Assembly: GCF_002135345.1 (NCBI RefSeq) | Contig: NZ_NEGI01000003.1 | Location: forward strand, 62,001-126,000 | DNA from: Acinetobacter sp. ANC 4648 | GTDB lineage: Bacteria; Pseudomonadota; Gammaproteobacteria; Pseudomonadales; Moraxellaceae | Reading direction: 5' to 3' | DNA: 64,000 nucleotides | Part shown: in pieces, positions 19,200 through 27,423 of the stretch | How positions within the stretch are numbered: position 1 is the first letter of the stretch | Layout: each line of letters begins with the position of its first letter | Notes under the pieces: model-generated | What the model saw: the letters and a program-made list of their open reading frames with translations, nothing else | The model's database searches: none | What the model was told of the DNA's origin: nothing | Translations under genes and position numbers: made by a program

Positions 19200-19271
19200 T
19201 TGAGGAATATCAGATAGTTTTACCGCTCTAAATTCTAACTGCTGTATAAAAAATTCAACTTATCCCTTACC

Positions 19272-20444
19272 TTACTGAATAAGACCTAAAATAGCCTGAA
19301 CCGGATCTTCACTATTATTTGCCAATAACTTCTTATGCATAGTAATCAATTGCATCACTTGTATTTGCGAAGTTTCCACACCCATTAATTTTTCAATTTC
19401 TGCCGCTAAATTTTCAGGAGTCGCATCACTTTGAATTAATTCTTGAATCACTTTTTTACCTGCAATGATATTTGGTAACGAGTAATATTGAATTTTAACC
19501 AATAGTTTCGCAATAATATAAGTCAACCAATTTAGCTGATAAAAAGTCACCATTGGTCGATGTAGCAGCATCGCTTCTAATGTCGCAGTGCCAGATGCTA
19601 AAGCAACAATATTCGCAGCATTCATCACCTGACGACCAATTTTAGATTCTTGGTCTGAGTTTTCCATTAAGCGAATTTTGGCGACTAAACTTGCAGGACG
19701 TTGTTTTAGCAAAGCTTCAATTTGTAATTTTCGAGCGTCATTAATGGCTGGAATTAAAAATTCATATTCAGGATATTTTTTATGAATAATGGCCGCTGCA
19801 TCTAAAACCAAAGGGCCAAGCCGTTCAACTTCTCCACGACGACTCCCAGGTAATAAAGCAATGTGCTTTTGATTCACATCCAAACCTAATTCTAATTTCG
19901 CATCATGAATTGGATTTTTTAAGGGCAATTGACTCGCCAAAGGATGCCCAACAAAAGCTGCGGGTACTGCAAATCGTTGATAAAATGCTTTTTCAAATGG
20001 GAACAAGCATAGAACTAAATCAATCGAAGCTTTAATCCCATGTACTCGTCCCTGACGCCAAGCCCATACCGATGGACTCACATATTGCACAGTTTTAATT
20101 GGTAAATTATTTTGCTTAATACTTTTAGCAAGGCGCAAATTAAAATCAGGCGCGTCGATTCCAATAAAAATATCAACTGGATTTTTAGTCCATTTTTCAA
20201 CCAAGCCATCACGCACAGCAAATAATTTTTTAATATCTTTAAGGACTTCAACTATCCCCATGACTGATAAAATGTCCATCGAATAATAGCTTGCAAATCC
20301 TTCAGCAATCATTTGAGGGCCACCAATCCCCTCAAATTCAACCTCGATACCTTGCTCGCGAAAACTTCGGATCAGCTTTGCTCCCAATGTATCACCAGAA
20401 ACTTCACCCACGACTATTCCAATTTTAAGCTTTCGATTTTGCAA
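19272..20444 (-). CDS. lpxB: Lipid-A-disaccharide synthase
   Basis: Glycosyltransferase (GT19) that joins lipid X and UDP-2,3-diacylglucosamine into the disaccharide of lipid A, at the inner face of the inner membrane. The 390-residue product shows GEVSGDTLGAKL at the N-terminus, GIDAPDFN, SPSVWAWRQGR and LLPGSRRGEVER, all hallmarks. The only suitable start is a TTG after GGGGAATTAAG. It does not lie beside lpxA/fabZ in this window. The presence of this gene supports the ability to make lipid A. Confidence 0.96.
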   Translation of the reverse strand: MQNRKLKIGIVVGEVSGDTLGAKLIRSFREQGIEVEFEGIGGPQMIAEGFASYYSMDILSVMGIVEVLKDIKKLFAVRDGLVEKWTKNPVDIFIGIDAPDFNLRLAKSIKQNNLPIKTVQYVSPSVWAWRQGRVHGIKASIDLVLCLFPFEKAFYQRFAVPAAFVGHPLASQLPLKNPIHDAKLELGLDVNQKHIALLPGSRRGEVERLGPLVLDAAAIIHKKYPEYEFLIPAINDARKLQIEALLKQRPASLVAKIRLMENSDQESKIGRQVMNAANIVALASGTATLEAMLLHRPMVTFYQLNWLTYIIAKLLVKIQYYSLPNIIAGKKVIQELIQSDATPENLAAEIEKLMGVETSQIQVMQLITMHKKLLANNSEDPVQAILGLIQ

Positions 20445-20520
20445 GACTTAATTCCCCTAGAAATTCCGAGCCATCTTAGCATAATCCATCTTTGCTTAAA
20501 GTTGTATTTCTAGATAAACC

Positions 20521-20595
20521 TCAAGCTTGAAAAGCTGTCGTAACTAAAACCCCAGCAATAAAAATCAAGCCTAAAAAATACAAGGTTGATTTACT
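20521..20595 (-). pseudogene. Possible C-terminal remnant of a membrane protein
   Basis: On the minus strand 24 codons encode a clean hydrophobic helix (STLYFLGLIFIAGVLVTT) ending in AFQA and a stop, with a stop codon directly upstream. It looks like the last transmembrane segment of a lost transporter gene, but a chance match in AT-rich DNA is possible. Confidence 0.3.
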
Positions 20596-20624
20596 TTAGC
20601 ATTTTTTAGAATAAGTAAATCAAC
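20585..20624. repeat. Perfect 12-bp inverted repeat upstream of the TauE gene
   Basis: GTTGATTTACTT (20585-20596) and AAGTAAATCAAC (20613-20624), separated by 16 bases containing six T. It could be an operator or a hairpin in a messenger coming from either side. Confidence 0.65.
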
Positions 20625-20693
20625 AATCAAGACAACCACTTATATGAAAAAGTCATAAGATAAGTCTGATTTTGATATTTGGCATTTCCAGTC

Positions 20694-21572
20694 ATGTTTG
20701 GTCCAATTGAGTTTATTTTAGCAGGCGTTTTAGTGGGATTCTGCGTAGGCATTACGGGTGTGGGTGGTGGATCACTAATGACTCCAATTTTAATCAGTCT
20801 ATTTAAAATAGAACCACATATCGCGATTGGTACTGACCTGCTTTACGCTGCGATTTCAAAATTTTGTGGGTCAATGGTACATGCAAAAAAACTCAATATC
20901 GTTTGGCCCATCGTGATTTGGTTAGCATTGGGAAGTATCCCTGCTTCATTAATGACACATTGGGTTTTGGATCATTATTTAAGCCAATCTAGTAACTATA
21001 AAGCGGTACTTACCACCGTTCTTGGCTTTATGCTGACCTTAACAGGTCTTTCCATCATGTTCCGTGCACATATTGAACGATTTTTTAACCGTTTCCGTCA
21101 TACAACCATCGATTTAAATAATACGCCACCTTTTAATATTGAAGGTAAACGCATTTATGTTGTGATTATGGGCTTCATTCTCGGTGTGTTTGTCACCTTA
21201 TCTTCTGTAGGTGCAGGTGCTTTTGGTATTATGGCACTGATCCTAATGTTCCCCAATTTACCGATGATCCGTATTATCGGTTCAGATGTGGTACATGCGG
21301 TATTGCTTACTTCTGTCGCGGGCTTTGCGCATATGAGTTCTGGGAATGTTGATTTTCATTTACTTGGATGGCTATTACTCGGCTCAATCCCTGCAATCAT
21401 TATTGGTACATTAATCAGCTCACGTTTACCAGAAAGAATGATTCGTAAAATTTTAGGGATTACATTATTTGCTTTAGGCATCAACTTTATTCTTCACCCA
21501 GTAAAAACTAAACCGATAGAAAAACCACATACAGCCCAGCTCATTAGTACCGAAAATTCAGTACAGGCATAA
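20694..21572 (+). CDS. TauE/SafE-family sulfite/sulfonate-type anion exporter
   Basis: A 292-residue inner-membrane permease with about eight helices in two halves, each beginning with a glycine-rich G-x-G-G-G-S/A motif (GITGVGGGSLMTP near residue 22; SSVGAGAFGIMAL near 172). This is the TauE/SafE signature. Substrates proposed for the family include sulfite, sulfoacetate and other organic anions; nothing in the context points to one. I start at the ATG giving MFGPIEF; a TTG five codons upstream is the alternative. The gene is monocistronic. Confidence 0.87.
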   Translation: MFGPIEFILAGVLVGFCVGITGVGGGSLMTPILISLFKIEPHIAIGTDLLYAAISKFCGSMVHAKKLNIVWPIVIWLALGSIPASLMTHWVLDHYLSQSSNYKAVLTTVLGFMLTLTGLSIMFRAHIERFFNRFRHTTIDLNNTPPFNIEGKRIYVVIMGFILGVFVTLSSVGAGAFGIMALILMFPNLPMIRIIGSDVVHAVLLTSVAGFAHMSSGNVDFHLLGWLLLGSIPAIIIGTLISSRLPERMIRKILGITLFALGINFILHPVKTKPIEKPHTAQLISTENSVQA

Positions 21573-21601
21573 CCAAAATTATCTTATCTCCAATATTTCA
21601 C

Positions 21602-21645
21602 GATTTTATTGATGTTTTATATAGATTTTATTGATGTTATCTATA
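21602..21645. repeat. Two tandem 22-bp direct repeats upstream of the DAHP synthase gene
   Basis: The unit begins GATTTTATTGATGTT and ends TATA; copy one is 21602-21623 and copy two 21624-21645, differing at two positions. It lies 75-119 bases before the DAHP synthase start. A period of 22 bp places the two copies on nearly the same face of the helix, as expected for paired regulator sites. Confidence 0.7.
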
Positions 21646-21720
21646 GCAATGTGTTGATCAAATCGTGTTATATTCAAACAACTAAAAATACTTTCGTATG
21701 ATCTAATACCAGTGACGGCA

Positions 21721-22812
21721 ATGAATACAGTAAAGTCAAATCCTATTACTCAATCAGATATTGATGACGTGAATGTACAGAGCATTCAACCGCTTGTAAC
21801 TCCAGCTGAACTTAAAGCTGAACTTCCTTTAAATGAAAATGCCTATCAAACTGTGCTGCATGGTCGTGAAACTGTGCGCAATATTTTAGATGGCAACGAT
21901 AAACGTCTTTTTGTTGTGATTGGACCGTGTTCCATTCATGATATTGCTGCTGCACATGATTATGCAGACCGCTTAAAAGTTTTAAGTGAAAAAGTAAAAG
22001 ATACGCTCTTCATTGTTATGCGTGTTTATTTTGAAAAGCCACGTACAACCGTTGGCTGGAAAGGTTTAGTTAATGATCCTGACATGAATGACTCTTTCAA
22101 CATTGAAAAAGGTCTTCGTTTAGGTCGTAAACTTTTATTAGAATTAAATGATAAGGGTTTACCTTGTGCGACTGAAGCACTTGATCCAAACTCTCCACAA
22201 TATTATCAAGATTTAATTTCATGGTCTGCCATTGGTGCACGTACCACAGAAAGTCAAACTCATCGTGAAATGTCTTCTGGTCTATCCTCACCTGTAGGCT
22301 TTAAGAATGGGACAGATGGCGGCTTAACCGTTGCGACCAATGCCATGCAATCAGTTAAACATGGTCATAGCTTCCTTGGCTTAAATAACGAAGGTCAAGT
22401 CTCCGTTATTCGCACCAAAGGTAATCCATATGCACATGTCGTTTTACGTGGTGGCAATGGCAAACCAAACTACGATGCGGGTTCTGTTGCAGATGCAGAA
22501 AATGCTTTAGCTAAAGCCAAAGTTAGCAATAAAATCATGATTGATACTAGTCATGCTAATTCGAATAAAGACCCATACCTACAACCGTTGGTTCTTAAAA
22601 ATATTACCGAACAAATCTTAGATGGCAATAAATCGATTGTCGGGATTATGGTTGAAAGTCACATTAAAGGTGGCCGTCAAGATATTCCTGAAAATCTTGC
22701 CGATTTAGAGTATGGTAAATCAGTAACTGATGGTTGTATCGATTGGGAAACCACTGAAAAAGCATTGCTTGAAATGGATGCTGCCTTAAAAGACGTTTTA
22801 CCAAAACGATAA
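21721..22812 (+). CDS. aroG: 3-deoxy-7-phosphoheptulonate synthase, class I (AroF/G/H type)
   Basis: First enzyme of the shikimate pathway: joins phosphoenolpyruvate and erythrose 4-phosphate. The 363-residue product has GPCSIHD (about 62-68), GWKGLVNDPDMNDSFNI, the GARTTESQTHREMSSGL active-site block, and DTSHANSNK, all typical of the metal-dependent class I-alpha synthases that are feedback-inhibited by an aromatic amino acid. Which amino acid controls it cannot be read safely, so the symbol is nominal. I prefer the ATG at 21721 over a GTG three codons earlier. A tandem repeat lies in the promoter region and a strong terminator follows. Confidence 0.93.
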   Translation: MNTVKSNPITQSDIDDVNVQSIQPLVTPAELKAELPLNENAYQTVLHGRETVRNILDGNDKRLFVVIGPCSIHDIAAAHDYADRLKVLSEKVKDTLFIVMRVYFEKPRTTVGWKGLVNDPDMNDSFNIEKGLRLGRKLLLELNDKGLPCATEALDPNSPQYYQDLISWSAIGARTTESQTHREMSSGLSSPVGFKNGTDGGLTVATNAMQSVKHGHSFLGLNNEGQVSVIRTKGNPYAHVVLRGGNGKPNYDAGSVADAENALAKAKVSNKIMIDTSHANSNKDPYLQPLVLKNITEQILDGNKSIVGIMVESHIKGGRQDIPENLADLEYGKSVTDGCIDWETTEKALLEMDAALKDVLPKR

Positions 22813-22822
22813 GATAATAACG

Positions 22823-22846
22823 AACGCCATCCTTCGTGATGGCGTT
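22823..22846 (+). terminator. Terminator of the DAHP synthase gene
   Basis: Stem AACGCCATC / GATGGCGTT, six-base loop, then TTTTATTT. Confidence 0.9.
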
Positions 22847-22870
22847 TTTATTTAAAGACTGATAATTATT

Positions 22871-23395
22871 ATGAATGACATCGAAACAGAATTAACGCAA
22901 ATTCCAAATTTTCAATTTGTCCATGAACACCTGTTCAGCTCTGGGCAACCAACCCTAGCGCAATTCAAGCAAATCAAAGAATATGGCGTAGATACTGTTA
23001 TTAATCTCGCATTTACAGATGCAGATCTGCATTTACAACATGAAGATAAAATTTGTGCTGAACTCGGTTTAAATTATATTCAGCTACCTATTTTATGGGA
23101 GACTCCCGCCGATGATCAGTGCCTCTTTATTTTAGATTTAATTGCTCATTTAGTTCAAACTAAAATGGTTTGGGTACATTGCAACCAAAATAAATCTGTC
23201 AGTAGTTTAATGTATTTATATCGTCAATATTTTCTAGAGTTGGATATGCCAACAGCACAAGAACTGATGCATCAAATTTGGGAACCCAATGAAACTTGGA
23301 CAGGTTTGATTTATGCAGTCAGTTTGCAACTACAAGGTCGTAAAGCAACTGAAGATTTACAACAGTGTTTAATTCATCGCGATCAGTTCGCATAA
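22871..23395 (+). CDS. Tyrosine-phosphatase-like protein with altered P-loop
   Basis: A 174-residue protein of the DSP/PTP-like family (COG3453 type). The region VWVHCNQNKSVSSLMYLYRQY at about residues 98-118 occupies the place of the catalytic P-loop; related proteins carry HC-xx-N-xR-VS, with a phosphate-binding arginine after the cysteine. Here the cysteine is kept but that arginine position is serine (N-K-S). The conserved FSSGQP start of the fold (residues 18-23) and the DLHLQHEDKICAELGL helix are present. It may be an inactive phosphatase or use another residue. It follows the DAHP synthase terminator and appears monocistronic. Confidence 0.75.
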   Translation: MNDIETELTQIPNFQFVHEHLFSSGQPTLAQFKQIKEYGVDTVINLAFTDADLHLQHEDKICAELGLNYIQLPILWETPADDQCLFILDLIAHLVQTKMVWVHCNQNKSVSSLMYLYRQYFLELDMPTAQELMHQIWEPNETWTGLIYAVSLQLQGRKATEDLQQCLIHRDQFA

Positions 23396-23399
23396 ATAT

Positions 23400-23431
23400 T
23401 CAGTGATTTTGAATACAATCAAAATCACTGA
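23400..23431. terminator. Perfect hairpin between convergent genes, without U-tract
   Basis: CAGTGATTTTGA and TCAAAATCACTG pair fully around a six-base loop, with an extra T-A pair below. Neither strand has a T-run after it, so intrinsic termination would be weak; it may instead protect message ends. Confidence 0.6.
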
Positions 23432-23487
23432 TGCACTCCCTCGTATAAATCAATTCAAATTACCTCCCTGAAGAGCTAATTTTAGAA

Positions 23488-23982
23488 CTACTTTTTCACC
23501 AGATGTGAAATCAAAACGGTCGCCGTAGCCAGAATTCCTTCTTGTCGACCGGTAAAACCTAACTGTTCGGTTGTGGTTGCTTTAATACTAATTTGTGTCA
23601 CATCTACATCTAACACATCAGCGATACTTTGGCGCATTGCTAAATTATGCTTGGCCAATTTTGGACGTTCACATGCAACCGTCATATCTGCATTATTCAG
23701 AATATAGCCCCGATCTAAAATTAGTTGATAAACGTGTTTCAATAATTTTCGACTGTCTGCCCCTTTAAACTCAGGGTCGGTATCTGGAAAATGCTGCCCA
23801 ATATCACCTAAAGCCAAAGCGCCTAACAATGCATCACACAATGCATGTAATACGACATCACCATCTGAGTGTGCTTTTAGACCCTGTGTATGCGGAATTT
23901 TAATCCCTGCTAAAGTCACAGAATCACCTTGTTCAAAGGCGTGTACATCCATTCCCTGTCCAATACGGATTTGAGCAATCAC
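23488..23982 (-). CDS. ispF: 2-C-methyl-D-erythritol 2,4-cyclodiphosphate synthase
   Basis: Fifth step of the non-mevalonate isoprenoid pathway. The 164-residue product shows [10 protein letters not shown] (metal-binding Asp and His), [11 protein letters not shown] (metal His) and the C-terminal [17 protein letters not shown], all diagnostic. It starts with GTG after AAAGGAGCC. In many bacteria ispD lies directly upstream or is fused; neither is seen here. Confidence 0.96.
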   Translation of the reverse strand: MIAQIRIGQGMDVHAFEQGDSVTLAGIKIPHTQGLKAHSDGDVVLHALCDALLGALALGDIGQHFPDTDPEFKGADSRKLLKHVYQLILDRGYILNNADMTVACERPKLAKHNLAMRQSIADVLDVDVTQISIKATTTEQLGFTGRQEGILATATVLISHLVKK

Positions 23983-24019
23983 TTTAGGCTCCTTTATACG
24001 ATTTTTAAATTTGAAAATG

Positions 24020-24049
24020 TTGTATTCATACTTTCTATTTCGCTATAGT
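24020..24049 (+). promoter_or_regulatory. Predicted sigma-70 promoter
   Basis: TTGTAT, 18 bases, TATAGT; the -10 box ends 34 bases before the ATG of the secreted hypothetical gene. Confidence 0.5.
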
Positions 24050-24082
24050 ACGCATGCAACCATTGTCAAAGTATAAGCGATC

Positions 24083-24736
24083 ATGTTGTTGAAAACTGAG
24101 TTTAATCTGATTAAAAATATTGTTTTAGTTCTATGGCTAGGCCATGTGAGCATGAGTATCACGTATGCTCAAGCTATCCAATGTGAGTCTCAAAATACAT
24201 CCTCCGCACTTCAAAAATTGTGCCACGATGATTTAAAACAATTACGCCATAAATTCAATGAAAAATATATGACGGCTTTTTTAGTCACTGATGCACCAAC
24301 GCGTCTTGTGGATGATACCAATACTCTTTGGCTCAATCGTATTCAGCAATGTAAAAACATGCAATGCTATAAACAGCAGTTTGATTTACGTCTTGAAGAT
24401 TTAAATTTTTATACATCTATGAACCAAAGTCTTACTCAACATTTTATTAAATATGAACAAGGTCAAATTGCCAAACAACCTGTGCATTTACAAGTCCATC
24501 AACTCACTAAAGAACGCATCAAAATTGAAGGTATCGCTTACCGTAATCCCAACAATCGTAAAGAAAAACAGATTGTTTCCTTACTCGCCTACACCACGGC
24601 TAATAAAAAGAATGAAATCATTGATAATGAACATGACTGTAAATATCAATTAAATTTCCAAAAAGCAATTTTAGTCATCAAAAGTAATCAAAAAGGTTGT
24701 GAACGTTTTGTTGGTACTTATCGCTTATATGATTAG
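24083..24736 (+). CDS. Secreted hypothetical protein, 217 residues
   Basis: A signal peptide is visible (hydrophobic core about residues 10-27, cleavage probably after TYAQA). The mature N-terminal half has paired cysteines (CESQ, LCHDD, QCKN, QCYK) and an alpha-helical character reminiscent of the LprI-like/DUF1311 group of small periplasmic proteins (C-x-n-L-C-x-D-L motif), while the C-terminal half (about 125-217) looks like a beta-rich domain with two more cysteines. The six cysteines suggest disulfides in the periplasm. No neighbour suggests a role. Family assignment is tentative. Confidence 0.7.
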   Translation: MLLKTEFNLIKNIVLVLWLGHVSMSITYAQAIQCESQNTSSALQKLCHDDLKQLRHKFNEKYMTAFLVTDAPTRLVDDTNTLWLNRIQQCKNMQCYKQQFDLRLEDLNFYTSMNQSLTQHFIKYEQGQIAKQPVHLQVHQLTKERIKIEGIAYRNPNNRKEKQIVSLLAYTTANKKNEIIDNEHDCKYQLNFQKAILVIKSNQKGCERFVGTYRLYD

Positions 24737-24922
24737 GATAATTATGTATCAATATGCTTAGTTAACACATTTTGTCATATAAAAATCTTTCCAACCAGAG
24801 TTTAAATAACCACTGTCTCTAATTCATCTTTTTCTATAGTACGGTTTTCTTAAGTATTATCCGTCGTGCTTACAGAGCATTAATAGGTAAACTACTATAT
24901 TTTAATTTTAAAACCTTAATAG

Positions 24923-25771
24923 CTACGCCAAAGCCAAACATACTACACCAAGCAATCCTAAAACCAGACCGAAAGCTGTAAGTATTTTGAACTTTTCTTT
25001 AAATATGATTAATCCTGAAAGAACACCAAACAACACAACTAGGATATTCATTCCTGCAAAAACGACTGCAGGTGAATCTTTAAATAACATATGTGCATTC
25101 ACATACAGTGCAATATTAGAAAAATTTAAAATACCTAGAACCAACCCACCCCAGACATTCTGTAATTTCCATATTGTGTGAGTAGCCACCAAATATAGCA
25201 TCGTAAAGACAAAAGAACATCCAAACATTAAATTTAGGGTTACTGGAAATTGCAGTCCTAAATTCGTTGTATATTTCAACAATATATCAACCACTGCATA
25301 ACCAACCCACACACTCAATAAATAAAGGCTACCCTTACTTATCAGCATTCGTTTTGACATGGCCGCTGGTGAATACAACAAACACAGAACAGCACTAATA
25401 CCAAGAATCACACCCAAAACTTTAAGTGAATTAAATTGTTCTTGGAATAAAAAGTATGCACTCAGTAAAGATAAAACAACAGATAAGCGCTGTGCAATCT
25501 CTGTTTTTAAAATACCAGCCGTTTGTAATGACTTAGCCAGTGCCAAAAAAAGACTAGGAAGAACTACACCTAACACTACAATGAGCCACCATGGCGTGTC
25601 AGAAATTGTAATATGAGCTAAATCTGGCTTGAACCAAAAAAAAGACAAAATACTAGCCACTGCATAATTCCATGCAATCATTTGCATTACATCAAAATTT
25701 TTATTTTTACAAAATTTTAAGAGAATGGAGACCAGCACACTACACATTGCTGCTGCAAATATAAGTTCCAT
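24923..25771 (-). CDS. EamA/DMT-family inner-membrane transporter
   Basis: A 282-residue protein with ten predicted helices in two repeated halves, as in drug/metabolite transporters. Each half ends with the typical pattern F-x-E-x-x-x-x-x-x-x-G-x-x-L/I-G (FQEQFNSLKVLGVILGI and FKEKFKILTAFGLVLGL). Substrate cannot be inferred. It stands alone, upstream (in its own direction) of no linked gene, and is separated from fba by the fba terminator. Confidence 0.88.
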   Translation of the reverse strand: MELIFAAAMCSVLVSILLKFCKNKNFDVMQMIAWNYAVASILSFFWFKPDLAHITISDTPWWLIVVLGVVLPSLFLALAKSLQTAGILKTEIAQRLSVVLSLLSAYFLFQEQFNSLKVLGVILGISAVLCLLYSPAAMSKRMLISKGSLYLLSVWVGYAVVDILLKYTTNLGLQFPVTLNLMFGCSFVFTMLYLVATHTIWKLQNVWGGLVLGILNFSNIALYVNAHMLFKDSPAVVFAGMNILVVLFGVLSGLIIFKEKFKILTAFGLVLGLLGVVCLALA

Positions 25772-25796
25772 CTAATGTCCCATTTTAAGAATAAGA

Positions 25797-25823
25797 AAAA
25801 GCCCGCAATAAATGCGGGCTTTT
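25797..25823 (-). terminator. Terminator of fba
   Basis: Stem AAAAGCCCGCA / TGCGGGCTTTT with a five-base loop; on the minus strand it ends in TTTTTC. Confidence 0.92.
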
Positions 25824-25845
25824 GATTATAGATAATCTTTAACGA

Positions 25846-26883
25846 TTATTTATAACGATTCACCATTTTCTCTAAAGAAATTGGACGAATCTTGTCTGCA
25901 TTACCTGCTGTACCAAATGAAGTATAACGATCTACACAAATTTGTTTCATTGCATCAACAGTTGCAGAGAAAAATTTACGTGGATCGAATTCGCTTGGCT
26001 TTTCAGCCATCATACGGCGCATTGCACCTGTAGATGCTAAACGCAAATCTGTATCGATATTGATCTTACGAACACCATGTTTGATTGCTTCAACCAGTTG
26101 CTCAACAGGCACACCATAAGTTTCGCCAATTTCGCCGCCATATTGGTTAATAATCGCTAACCATTCTTGTGGCACAGAGCTTGAACCATGCATTACAAGA
26201 TGCGTATTTGGCAATGCTGCATGAATTTCTTTAATGCGGTCAATTGCTAAAATATCGCCTGTAGGTGGACGTGTAAATTTATACGCACCGTGCGAAGTCC
26301 CCACTGCGATTGCCAAGGCATCAACATTGGTGTCAGCTACAAATTGTGTTGCTTCTTCAACTGAAGTTAAAAGCTGTGAATGATCAAGTACGCCTTCTGC
26401 GCCCACACCATCTTCTTCACCCGCCAAACCAGTTTCAAGGCTACCCAAACAACCAATTTCACCTTCAACCGAAACGCCACATGCATGTGCCATTGCAACA
26501 GTACGACGTGTAACATCTACGTTATATTCGTAGGAAGTTGGTGTTTTACCATCTGCACCCAACGAACCATCCATCATTACTGATGAAAAACCCAATTGAA
26601 TCGAGCGTTGGCACACATCAGGATCAGTACCATGATCTTGATGCATCACCACTGGAATATGTGGCCATTCTTCAATTGCCGCCAAAATTAAATGACGTAA
26701 AAATGGAGCACCTGCATATTTACGCGCACCCGCCGAAGCTTGTACAATAACCGGTGAATTTGTTTCATCTGCGGCTAACATAATTGCGCGCATTTGTTCT
26801 AAATTGTTTACGTTAAACGCTGGTACGCCGTAGTTGTATTCGCCGGCGTGATCCAAGAGCTGGCGCAATGAAATAAGAGCCAT
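25846..26883 (-). CDS. fba: Fructose-bisphosphate aldolase, class II
   Basis: Zinc-dependent aldolase of glycolysis and gluconeogenesis, 345 residues, of the longer type B (Calvin/FbaB-like) group. Motifs: [11 protein letters not shown] at the start, [13 protein letters not shown] with the zinc histidine, [27 protein letters not shown] and KINIDTDLR. The ribosome site GGGAGGATATT is strong. Together with pgk about 500 bases upstream on the same strand it serves the central carbon pathway; Acinetobacter uses these mainly for gluconeogenesis, which is general knowledge of the genus and not visible here. Confidence 0.96.
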   Translation of the reverse strand: MALISLRQLLDHAGEYNYGVPAFNVNNLEQMRAIMLAADETNSPVIVQASAGARKYAGAPFLRHLILAAIEEWPHIPVVMHQDHGTDPDVCQRSIQLGFSSVMMDGSLGADGKTPTSYEYNVDVTRRTVAMAHACGVSVEGEIGCLGSLETGLAGEEDGVGAEGVLDHSQLLTSVEEATQFVADTNVDALAIAVGTSHGAYKFTRPPTGDILAIDRIKEIHAALPNTHLVMHGSSSVPQEWLAIINQYGGEIGETYGVPVEQLVEAIKHGVRKINIDTDLRLASTGAMRRMMAEKPSEFDPRKFFSATVDAMKQICVDRYTSFGTAGNADKIRPISLEKMVNRYK

Positions 26884-26964
26884 AATATCCTCCCAGGTAA
26901 TGCCCCGTATTCTACATGTGGATTTATTTCAATTCAGCAACAATATGTACTTTTTCAAAAAAAA

Positions 26965-26981
26965 TCCCTGCTTTCGCAGAG
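26965..26981 (-). terminator. Terminator of the small lipoprotein gene
   Basis: On minus TCTCTGC-gaaa-GCAGGGA followed by TTTTTTTTG; one G-U pair in the stem. Confidence 0.8.
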
Positions 26982-27011
26982 ACTTTTAATAAAATACAAC
27001 AATTGCTTAGA

Positions 27012-27278
27012 TTATTGCGCTTTGGATGCTTCTACTTCAGTTGCAGGTGTAGCAAGGTCAGTAGCTGCATTAGCTTTTTCAGCAGAAACGTCCGTATTTT
27101 TTTCATCTAGGACTGGCTTATCAATCGTATCAATCACTGCTTGTTGTTCTGGTGTTACCATTGCTGCATCAGTAGCCGCAGTAGTTTGTTCCGAAGCTGG
27201 TGCTTTTTCTTGTTTAGAGCATGCTGTCAGTGCTAAAGGAGCAATAATCAGTGTCGCAAAGATAAATTTAAAATTCAT
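27012..27278 (-). CDS. Small predicted lipoprotein, 88 residues
   Basis: An N-terminal signal peptide with the lipobox LTAC (cysteine at residue 20) predicts a lipid-anchored protein. The mature part is low in complexity: rich in Ala, Thr, Glu and Asp with no tryptophan or further cysteine, so it is probably disordered. No family is recognised. It has its own terminator and lies between pgk and fba on the same strand. The ATG giving MNFKFIF is preferred over a TTG four codons upstream. Confidence 0.75.
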   Translation of the reverse strand: MNFKFIFATLIIAPLALTACSKQEKAPASEQTTAATDAAMVTPEQQAVIDTIDKPVLDEKNTDVSAEKANAATDLATPATEVEASKAQ

Positions 27279-27374
27279 TACATAACTCAAATTGGAGATT
27301 CATTAGGGATGAGTTTATTGCAGTAATATTTCATTTTTATTACTTAGCGATGAATCACACAATCTCCATCGCAT

Positions 27375-27405
27375 AAAAAAGGCTAACACGAGGTTAGCCT
27401 TTTTT
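27375..27405 (-). terminator. Terminator of pgk
   Basis: Stem AAAAAAGGCTAAC / GTTAGCCTTTTTT, five-base loop. Confidence 0.93.
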
Positions 27406-27423
27406 AATATACCAGCCTAAAGA

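Noticed and set aside
27022..27285. Plus-strand open frame covering the small lipoprotein gene
   Set aside because: The minus-strand reading has a lipobox, ribosome site and terminator; the plus reading is its Ala/Ser/Val-rich shadow.
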